Source: Argopecten irradians (lineage: Eukaryota; Mollusca; Bivalvia; Pectinida; Pectinidae). From it: a stretch of 64,000 bases of DNA. Below, in pieces: positions 24,617-36,600 of this stretch (its first letter is position 1; each line of letters begins with the position of its first letter). Position numbers and translations under genes: made by a program. Location of the stretch: NCBI RefSeq assembly GCF_041381155.1, contig NC_091144.1, positions 18,919,544-18,983,543 on the forward strand, in the 5' to 3' direction. The notes under the pieces are model-generated. The model ran no database searches and was not told the origin of the DNA. It was given only the letters and a program-made list of their open reading frames with translations.

Positions 24617-27600
24617 CTTCAAAAAGAATGGTGAATTTTTATTGCTATTGTTGAACACATTTTATCACTATTATCTTATATTTCAATAAAGACTTTGAAA
24701 GTGGAGGATACAGTAACATTAAATTACTACACGTTTGTGTTTAACATGGGGAAGAGAGATCTCGAGACCCAGGTCAACGTCGGACATCTTGACCATTCGG
24801 CCCTAGTATCCCGAAGATTGAAGGGCTGCTGATCTTGTAGAAAACCGGGATGATTAAAGTCTCTTGTATCAAAGTTCATTATTATTATATGTTGAATAAT
24901 ACCGGTTATTGTATCGTGATCCAGCGATAGAAATATATCGTTTGAAAGGTTGGATGTAAGCTATTTGTCTGGTGTTGCAGCTTACCATTGCCAGGCCACG
25001 CCTGCAGTTCCTTCTGGGCCTCTTGTATGACGTCCTTTACGAATTTTTTCTTCTCTTTTACGTTTCCTGAAATGACCATTAAACATACGAACATGATTAC
25101 TAAATTATATACAAGTTGGCGGGTTAAAGTTTCCCGTAATTATATAGATAGACAAAATTGTGTTTGAATGTTCACATTTGGTGTTATGTAGCAGTGAAAA
25201 TAGAAAAAAAAATTAATTTTTACGAATATCAACTTTTATACACACAACATCGCAATACTTTAGATAGTATTGAGACCAATATTATTAATTCGTTCTCTTG
25301 GGATTATGTCATATGTTTTCAGAACTGAGCTAAATTGAAAATAGAATACAAATGTAATTCAGTCGTATTCGTTTAAATAACACCCATCACAGTAGGTAAT
25401 GACAGTGCACATTGATCTGCAAAATGAACACATGAATAAAACATACATTTTATCTAAATACACGACCATGTTTTAAGTGGTATAACACCCTATAATTCTT
25501 ATTTAACTACAAATGTCAGTTAATTAGTTCATTTCAAATTCAGGTAAGTTATGATGTCCATTTCTTTAATATTAATTGTTCAATACACTCCTTTTAAATA
25601 CCGTGGTCTGTATACTGATACGCGTGTGAATACATAGGAAAACAGCATGCTAAAACACGCACAGTCCGATGGTAAAAAATAATTCACCATTTAATTGACA
25701 AAGCCAGATGTGCAATGTCACAATTTTATCCATTACTGCTATAAGTGTAATACATTATTGAATCGAACATCAGATATAGTGCAGTGCGCAATACGAATTC
25801 TCGTATATTTTTTGTAAAAGCACTGAGTGTTGTCAAACGATGAGATCGAAGTTGGCCTATGTCAACGTCTACCGCTGTTATACAGAGAGCACACCTGGTG
25901 TACTTGGAAATAAATACCTGGTAAATTTTCCGTGATTACATTTTTTATCGTTTGTTAGAACTATGAAGCTAGTAATACAGAAAGAAAAAGTTAAAGCAAC
26001 ACAAGAATTGTTCTCAAAATTGTAGAATGCACTATATTCTGTCGAGTGTATCAAAACATTTAGTGAATCGAAATAATCATGGCGCTCCGTATTTTGTATC
26101 ATCACACGTGATATACATTTGTATACATAGATCCAGAATCGATGTAATCGTGACACTACATATTATGTATCTTCACACGTGATATACATTGGTATACAAA
26201 GATCCAGAATCGATATAATCGTGACACTACATATAGTGTTTTGTGTCTTCATGTCAAAAATATTCTGATTTTCATCAATAGTACGATTATGGTAACAGAT
26301 TTTCCAACAAAAGAAATATTTGAAGGTAATTATTTAGCTATTAAGATATCCATCAGAGCATTCCGAGTGAAAAATGTCGAAGTAAAACTAATTCAAAACA
26401 GACAGAAATAGAGATTAGAATTTACAAAAGATGATAACAGATTACCTACAATTCATCAGAATGAGCAGACGTGAAAGCAGCAGTAAGAAATTAGTAGCAA
26501 GGGACTCATGAATATGAAAGGTAATTTACATCACTTCACACATCCTAGACATATCTCTTAACAAAGTTTGGAAAGGTCCTTCTGCAAGTTAAACTTCATT
26601 TCTCCAAGAGTTGTCTATAAATCTTGCATGGAATTCGTTTACTACTACCCAAAGACAATAGCATATTTGAAGACAAGACGTACATTGTATTAGGCAACTT
26701 TAACGATTTGAAAATTCAAATGTATGTATAAATACATTACTGAATCTCACAGGAAAGAAATTGTTAAAAAGAACAAGTAACTAGCAGGACTAGATACAGT
26801 CATTTTCATAGCTCTGATTTGTGTAGATATCAGAGATGAAAGTCTTAAGATGATTTAATTTCAGAAATGCATTATGTAAATAGCTACGCACAGACGAAAG
26901 ATCAGTTGTGTATACACAAAACAAAGAGTTCAGCATGGTAATGCGCTTTGTGATAAACTATTTATAGAACTGTGAAGTCAGACAAAGAAAGTGACAGGTG
27001 TCTGTGGCATAGAATAGGTGTTTTACCTTCTTCTTTTCGCACGACTACCGCGCCCCCTATTTTCAAACAAAACAACCATTCAATAAACCGCTTTACACAT
27101 CAGATAACAACCGACCAATCATATGTAAGCTTATAACGTTATCCAGTCTTAGCTTTTCTTTTGGAGTTTATTATGAGCTCAATGAGGCAATCACTCAATA
27201 TCCCGATTCATAAAACTTAATTAGGGATAGTTTATATATGTTATTGATATCTTACAATTTTTAAGTAACTGTGTATTGAAACCGTAAAATATATTCATAT
27301 ATACATATATCTGACAACGTTGTTAGTTATCAATTCCAAAATTTCGGCCATATTCCTCTGATCATTGTCAGGTAATTACAAATTACATTGAATCTCACAT
27401 CAACATTAAAATTAAATAAATTCTACAAATGTTAACAAACGGTGACATTAGTTGTTTTACTATCAACCCGTATAATATGATATATAGTATAAAATACAAA
27501 CACTGAAACCACATAATAAACATCACTGAAACAAGACTAAACAACATCATCGACAAGATCATCAACAACAACAAAAGTTGTGTTAGGTGAACCATCACAA

Positions 27601-30600
27601 ATAATCAACACAATGTTTAAACGACTGAATTGCATATAATTGCACATAGAATAACAATGCATGCACATTTATGTGAATGTATCATAAATAAATCGGTCTT
27701 GTAATTGCTGAGGGTGACTTAAATCCAATAAAAGTGTTGTTCTAATACCAAGGGAATGGATGTTTGCTGAATGCTGTGTATTGAATGGTATGTACATCAT
27801 TGTATAAATCTGACTTGATAAATATTTCAAAATCGTCATTGTTTAATTGTTGATAAAAAGATAACGCTGGTTTAACAGATGTTGTCATGTTAAGACAAGT
27901 CAGGTTTTAATTCAAATGGAAAGCCTGAGTACCCGGAGAACATACGAAGTACGATTGATACCTGACAACTGTATCAAGCTTGTCCTATATTATCAGTCTA
28001 TGATGTATTATGTTTCCTAAATAAATATTGTAACTACATAAAATGAATAAGGCACAAAAAATGTTCCTTTCCGACTGTTTAAACATCATTTGGAAAGGGT
28101 GTAACATGCAAGCTGAAACATTCATACTGAAGAAGTGATTAACTGAATTCAATACAAATAATAACACTGTACTGATATAACTATAAAACTGTATATTGGT
28201 GTGTGGTGCTGAATATTGACTGTGAGTTGTGTATCATGATTTTTTGTTGTTTACATATCACAAGCCCAACATTCCAAATTCACCACAGCACAAAATTTAC
28301 CTCTCTTTGTTCTCTGAAAATGTCATAGATTTACCTTCGCCTGTTAAAACGCTTTTTGATTATTAATTAATACATACAACTGCCATTGGGGAATTTACTT
28401 AATACAGCTGGTCCAAAGTGAACATTTCACACCATATTCACCCGACCCCAATACATATGCAAAACAGTATACTGAATTGAGAGTGTCCCATAAACCAGTA
28501 TTTTCTAATGCATATTACGAACTGTATGTTAGGGAATATCATTTACAAATAATACTATAAGACTCTTTCATATGTGGATATGAAGGATAGGGATATTCTA
28601 CCCGAAGGTTACAATGTGTTGTAATACCCGAGGCTTGCCGAGGATTTACAGCATTAGTTGGTCCCGAGGGTAAAATATCCCTATCCTTCACATCCACTTA
28701 TGAAAGAGTATTTTTCTCTCATATTTCGACGTTTAATTGCAATTTCATTACTACGACTTTCCGCCATTTTGAAATGAATTCGAAAAAGGTGACTGTAAAT
28801 CATTTCTCCATACATGATAATTGCGTAATATTTCCAATGCAAATTCTATTGTTTGTATCTTTTATAGTGAATACAGTATAGTAAAGATTGTACCGAGAAA
28901 GAAGTAGTTTTCGTGACGCTGTGACGTCACGAGGATTTATAGCATGGGTAACCATGCCATATATTAGGCAACATGAGTGTTTGCCCAAGACAAGCCAGTA
29001 TTATACGTGTAGGTATTAGATGATATAATTATACAGCATATTCTTTATGTAACCTTATGTAAACTTTATAAATAATGAATTATATCAGGATGCGAATAAC
29101 CTATCATTAAAAACGAAAAAAACACAAAATAACAAAATAGCACAAAAAGGGAGAACTGAATCACTAAATGTCAATATCAACTGCAAGTGTAAACATACCC
29201 AGTATCACAATAATACGGTATATATATATTACTGATTGTTTTGGCGCATTGTAGAGACATTGTATCAGACTCACCTTGTTCATCTTTGACATCTAACACG
29301 ACCGTATCAATGCCTTCCATTTTAGGATCTTTGCTGTTTTTACTCCAACTCGGTCCAGTGTTGACGTCGAACATCTCAGAATACCGCTTTTTGTTAATTT
29401 TGCTTAACTGCTTGGCATCAATAATCGCTTGCGGGTTCTTCTTCTTCCTTTTTAGTTTCACGGCGAATTCTGGCTCACCATCCGGCTCTTCGGGAAGTCC
29501 GTATTGGAAGCGATTCATTTTTTCGTGTTCAAGAACACGTGACGTCACATATTGTGTTTGGAAACGATGCCAAGCCTCGTCTTCGAATCGCTGACGTAAT
29601 TCCTTTAGCTGATTAGCCTGTCTCGCTTTGTCCTGGTTCTTTTTCGCTTCCTTTCTTTGCATTTCCGATATCTGATGTTTTGCCATTTCAACTTGAAACT
29701 GTTCTAGTTTCTTCATGAATTCTCGTTGTCTCGCTTTCTTCGCGGTCGGTTTATCGTATACTTGCTTAATACCTTGATAAATTTGAGCCTCTCGTCTATT
29801 CAGTACATATTCTTTCTCATGCCATGGTGGCTGTTTTGAACGCACTGCGAATACTGTAAAAGCCTTTTTGAATTCTTTATCCCTTTTCTTACCATTAGCA
29901 CTTTTCAAAGCCTCTCTTGTATTAGGCTCACCAGTATATGCCATCATTACATCCGTTTGCGTATTTGTTGATGGCTGGTAAGTAAGTTCATTCCTTTCAT
30001 CCTCCCAGAGATAAGTGTTTGTCCTATAAATAGATCTATCCCTTTCTAAATGATATGACTTAGGCCTAGATGAGTCTTGTGAGGATTTTTGCGTTCTTGG
30101 CGTAAGAACCACTTCCTTTTCCTTGGCTTTCTTGTCTCTAGAATACATTGGCTTTTTATGCAATTTTAGTTTAAACACTGGCGGTTTGTGACTACTTCCG
30201 GTCGTATTGGATGATGCTGAAGCAGAGTTTATTGTCACTGCTTTAGATTTTACTGGTGCATTGTGACGAGGAGTTTCGTACTTTCGCGCAGGCGCGTGCC
30301 ACCGGTAAGCACTATCCTTTGACACATTGCTGTCTGTAATAGTATCGTCCGTGGTTCGGGACTGTGGCGAGAAATCCATTCGTTCCCTGAAATATAAAGA
30401 GGCCAATAAGAACATACTGATAAGACGTGATAGAGAGTTATTATTTCCATGGGACTCTACGAGGAGACATCTTTATCTGCAATTACTATAAACAATTATA
30501 TGGCGTCGAAATATGTCGAAATTAAAAGGTAGTTTTTTATTGAAATATTTTTGTTTTTATAGTAATTTATATTAGATATCTGAGCATCCTTACAAAACCG

Positions 30601-33600
30601 AAATAAATTTATAAACATGACTAGTTTTAAAAGCATATTCATATTGTACCATCCTATGTTATTTTCAATCTTTTCAGTTCACTTTTTACGCTATTTGGTC
30701 TGCATTAGCGTACATATGAAAACCTGTATTGATACATACTTGTTATTCTCAGTTTTATTATTCTCTTTATTGTTCTCTGTTTTCCGTTCGGGACGTGATC
30801 TTGTATATGTTGCCACAAATTTTCCATTTGTTCTGAAAGTCAAACAAGGAATTAGAAAGGCATTCTGAATATAATCCTTAATCCACTTGATTGTATCTTA
30901 ATACGTCTATCGTGCTTGCAAAGATTGTTCACAATAAAACGGATTAATCTATTTGTAAGTACTTTACACTTTTATGTATGTCAGTTATATAATGGTACAT
31001 AATCCATTTTGAAGTTTGGCGATTGTTGACTCTTATTTGAACAAGAGGCCCAGAGGGCCTGTACAGTTGTATCGCTCACCTGGTTTTTTGTTAGTAATTA
31101 TCACAATACTCTGACAATTAGAAAAATAAGCAAAATTGACTCCCAAAGTTTAATTTTGAATCACAACCATACAATGATGCTATTGATACCATACAAATAT
31201 GCTATCCAATACATAGGTTCAGAGACAAAGTAATTTATATGAAAATAGTAGCCTAATTGACCTTTTTGACCTCGCATCATATTGCTGTTTAAGGCCCCAG
31301 TGGTCAGCCCTATCATTTGTACAATTTCAAATCCCAACCCTATTAGGATGCTACCATTGCATTATAAGTGCTCTTCCATTCTTAGTTGCAGAGAAGAAGT
31401 CGTTTATATGGAAATAACCAAATTGACCCTTTTGACCCCTCCCTTCAGGCCCCCAGGGGTTCAGCCCCATCATTTGCAAAATTTTGAATCCAAACCCTAT
31501 AAGGATGTAACCATTGCATTATGAGCGCAATCCCATGTTAAGTTGCAGAGAAAAAGTCATTTATATGGAAATTGACCACTTTTGAGTGCCCCTCAGGCCC
31601 CCGGGGTCAGCCCTATCATTTGCTCAATTTGGAATCCCCAGCCTACAAGGATGCTACCATTGCATTATGGGTGCTATACCATGCTTAGTTGCAGAGAAGA
31701 AGTCATTTATATGGAAATAGCCAAAATGACCGCTTTTGACCCGCCCCTCAGGCCCCCGGGGGTCAGCCCTATCATTTGCACAATTTTGAATCCCCAGCCT
31801 ACAAGGATGCTACCATTGCATTATGGGTGCTATACCATGCTGAGTTTCAGAGAAGAAGTCGTTTATATGGAAATAGCCCAAATTGACCCCTTTTGACCCC
31901 GCCCCTCTGGGCTCCCGGGGGGTCAGCCCCATCATTTGCAAAATTTGGAATCCCCACCCTATAAGGATGCTACCATTGCATTATGGGTGCTATACCATGC
32001 TTAGTTGCAGAGAAGAAGTCGTTTATATGGAAATAGACAAATTGACCCCTTTTGACCCCGCCCCTCAGGCCCCTCGGGGGTCAGCCCCATCATTTGTACA
32101 ATTTTGAATCCCCACCCTATAACGATACTACAATTGCATTATGAGTGCTATCTCATGCTTGGTTTCAGAGAAGAAGTCGTTTATATAAAAATAGCCAAAT
32201 TGACCCCATTTGACCCCGCCCCTCAGGCCCCCGGGGGGTCAGCCCCATTATTTGTACAATTTTGAATCCCCAGCCTACAAGGATGCTACCATTGCATTAT
32301 GGGTGCTATCCCATGCTTGGTTTCAGAGAAGAAGTCGTTTATATGGAAATAGCCAAATTGACCCCCTTTTGGCCCCGCCCCTCAGGCCCCCGGGGGGTCA
32401 GCCCCATCATTTGTACAATTTTGAATCCCCACCCTACAACGATACTACAATTGCATTATGAGTGCTATCTCATGCTTAGTTTCAGAGAAGAAGTCGTTTA
32501 TATAAAAATAGCCAAATTGACCCCATTTGACCCCGCCCCTCAGGCCCCCGGGGGGTCAGCCCCATCATTTGTACAATTTCGAATCCCCACTTTATAAGGA
32601 TGCTACCATTGCATTATGGGTGCTATCCCATGCTTGGTTTCAGAGAAGAAGTCGTTTATATGGAAATAGCCAAATTGACCCCTTTTGGCCCCGCCCCTCA
32701 GGCCCTCGGGGGGTCAGCCCCATCATTTGTACAATTTTCAGTTAGTAGCCCATAAGGATGCTACCAGTCAAATTTTGTTGAAATCCGACCAGCGGTTATG
32801 GAGAAGAAGTCGATTGTTGACGGACGCCGGACGCCGGACGACGGACGACGGACGCCGGACGCCGGACGCTGCGGTATCCCATAAGCTCACCTCGGTCCTT
32901 TGGACCAGGTGAGCTAACAATATCATATATATTATATAAGAAAATTGTATATATTATGTAAGAACACGTTTAATTTATAGTTTATACTTGATAATTGAAG
33001 TTTGGTATCAATCCCAAAATGGTAGTCAATACATGTAAACGTATTATAAACTACTAGAGAATGGAGGGTTTCCTGAGTGCAGTATCCCCAGCTTGATTAT
33101 AATTCAAATAGCCAATCGTGTTTTTATAATCTTTTGTTGCTCTTAATATATGTATCGATCCATATCTTAATGCATCCGTTTGCAGAAAGGCATTCATGAA
33201 ACAAGTAAATGCATGTATATGATAAATCATCTTTGATAAATCGCGTTATTTATAACATGTTCCGATCAAACGATCTTTCTGATCAATTTTTCGTGCAACG
33301 TTTGACTTCAAGGTCAAGCTTTTTCGCGAAATCACAAGAACATAATGCATATCTCGAGAGATTAATGTGGTTCCCAATACTACTGACTGATATATGTTTT
33401 AAGGTTTACCAATGATTCATAATTATATATTCGTTTTAACAGATATGTGTAGATACTGCTGTAGGTTAGGTCTTTCATCAAATTACTCACTTTTGAACAT
33501 TTGTTTGGTCTTGTGAAGGCTTGTTGTTCTCTTTGTTGGACTGGGATTTTACTGTGGCTGCTGCAACAACAGATAAAGACATGATATTTATGGCCTATAA

Positions 33601-36600
33601 AATTCACAGACAAAATCACGAAATATTCGTTCGAAATGATGTGTAAGCCATTCCACCTCAGTAAACATACACGGCAAAAGATTGCAGCTTGTAACAGAAA
33701 GCATTCTTACACCGATGAAACAACACAACTAGTGGATGGTATTGGTATATGTACTTCAGAAGACGGACAATAATGCGTAGCACACTGTTGTTCACTCTAT
33801 AATTCACTAAAGGCATCGAAAGAGAAGTATTATTTACAATGTCAATGTGTTAATCATTTTTATTTAATCAGACTTCAGAGTAACGGTAAGCAATAAAAAT
33901 AACAGTTTTAATTAAGGACTAATTTCATTAACTTTGAACTACTTCCAGTCACATTTTCACGTGATCGCATCTTTATATCATACTACAAAATCAACTGACT
34001 ATAAGCAACATTCATTCAAGAATATGAATGTAACAAAACAAATTGAAAGCCATGCAAACTGTGCAGTATGTGCGAACAAAGCATTTCTCGCGCATTTCGT
34101 TTTATTCTCACTTAAGATAAGATAGGGGAAAATGCAAAGGTTACAATGTACACTGTATCAATATGTTCATTATTTACAACCTTACTTACCTTCAGTTTTA
34201 GAACTAGTGGACTTTCCTGATTTATTTTGGTCAACAGAGGAAGATTTATTTTCCCTTAGAGGGGATGGAGGTGGCTTTTCGTCCCTCTTGGTTTTAGAGG
34301 GTGAGGAAGGAGGTTGTTCCTCTCTCTTTGTTTTAGAGGGTGATGAGGGAGGTTTGTCATCACGCTTTGTTTTAGAGGGTGAGGAAGGAAGTGGTTCTTC
34401 TCTGTTGGTTTTGGAAGGTGAGGTAGGTGGTTGGCGGGAAGTATGGGTGCCATCTAAAGGAAAACAACACACAGGGACAAACTAATTATTCAAAGGATAA
34501 AACAAAATCCAGTATGTTATGTAAAAGAAGATCCGGGTGTCATATGTGCGGATTAGGCTTGTCTTGCTATAGGTTAGGCATGGAATTGTAAACAGGTATT
34601 GTCATCATAATATATATATATTTTTATTCGTGTATTTTATACTTTACATCTAATGTTTTACTATGTTATTTTTGATACTGTACATCGATTCTGTAACTAA
34701 TAATGGCAAGCTTGAATTTACATTTATTTTTTTACGTTTTTAAGCCTGATGCTTTACATGTATTATTTTACTATTTTAAGTTTTACTTACATCTATTGTT
34801 TACGTTGTTAAGTCTGATACTTTGCATTTATTGCTCCACGTTGTTAAGTCTGATACTTTGCATTTATTGTTTTACGATGTTAAGCTTGACTCAACATATA
34901 TTGTTTTACGATGTAAGTTTGACTTAAACATTATTGCTGATTTTACATTGTTTTACGTGTTAAGCCTGATACTTTACTTTACGTTGTTAGCCTATACTTA
35001 CGTTATGTTGTTAATGTTTAACCTGATACTTATATGATTTTACGTTTTTAAGCCTGATATTTACATCTATTGTTTTACATTGTTAAGCTTGACTTAACAT
35101 TTATTGTTTTACTCAGTCAAGTTTGACTTTACTTCTATTATTTTACGATGAAAGTTTGACTTAAAACACATTATTTTACAATGCAACACCAGATAATATA
35201 CATCTTTTTTTACTACCTTAAGTTTGACATTACATTTATTGTTTTACTTTGAAAAAGTTGACTTTAATCTATTGTTTAGCTTGATACTATGCATTGCACT
35301 TGCTTATATCATGCATAACGACTGAAAGCAATTTTTGACGTGTTTATTGTGATTTAATATGTTATAATATGTAGCTATAACTCTATCCTTTAGTCATGCT
35401 AACTAAGATTGAAGTGTCAAATATTTATTATTATATGTAACAAACGTAAGATATCGTCCATGTTCAATATTCTTGTGTTCGTTGTTCGTGCACATGCGTT
35501 CTGTGTGCATAAAAGAGAAAACCAGTGAACAGACAGACTATATACTAACACACATGTGCAATAAAAACACAAATAAAAGAATAGAAGAAAGTTATAAAAA
35601 TGCAAACCTTTCCCCTTAGTCCGCTTATCTGTTGTTGATGATTTATCTAGATTAAAAGTATAGTACGCATTTTGTAACATTCTATCGTTCCGCTTGTATA
35701 ATTTGATAAATAAATGATCTGATCAATTTTATACAATCATACATGTAGCTATACTCAAAACAATCAATTATGGTTTGATTTGTTATTGGCCTTCAAGGAA
35801 ATATTGTTTCAAAATAGTACTATTAACACTTAGATTGTGTTGAAATGATTTCCTTTGTATTGAATCAAAATAGATACTACTTTCGTTGGTAGTATAAAGT
35901 TTTATTAAAGAATTATTTGCTTGGTATCGTTATGCCAAGAATTCAGTTAATCAACTACAAGGTAAATAACGATAACTTATATATGCCGAACATATTCTAA
36001 GTCAATGGAAGTGGCAATGGAGTTACTGCTCCATAATGGATCACTTTTAATATCAAAAATAAACATACCATTGCTTTTCTGTGAGATGTTTGGTATAGAC
36101 TGTGGTTTCACGTCGGCGGTTGACCTTTTTGATTTCTCGGGACTCTGTGGTTTACTAGTTTGGCTTCCATCATGTGACGTCACCAGTCCACCATTTTGTT
36201 TGGCAGGAGGAAGAGAAGGGGTGGAGTCGATACGTGGCTTTGCTGAGGACTTAGCGCTGCCACTGGTAATCCTGTAAATACAAGGACATAAATGTAACTA
36301 CGGGATTTTGAAATAATGGGAAACATGGTCATTCAGCTCTTACTGTAATATCAGTATCTAAAGTTTCAAACCTGTATTTATATGACTGTTTCGCTGAAAC
36401 GCAACCTTATGCAATTCCAATACACTAAGTTACGGGTTTATATACTTAATTAAGATTAAATGGCATGGCTTTAGGTCACACCACAGTTAATCAAATAGTT
36501 AATTAAAGTCTCTTTATGTAGAATTGAGAATGAAATATCTGCCTTTGATTTACCATTGTGAATTCCTTAACTTGAACATACACTTTAATACCGCTGCATT

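Noticed and set aside
31282..32912. Series of Pro/Tyr-rich open frames of 70-111 codons
   Set aside because: They fall entirely inside the 158 bp tandem array and overlap each other in different frames.
34132..34485. 117-codon + strand frame rich in LVLEGEEGG
   Set aside because: It is the antisense of the SPSKTKR repeat exon, open because of the 39-nt repeat; splice sites and phase support the - strand.
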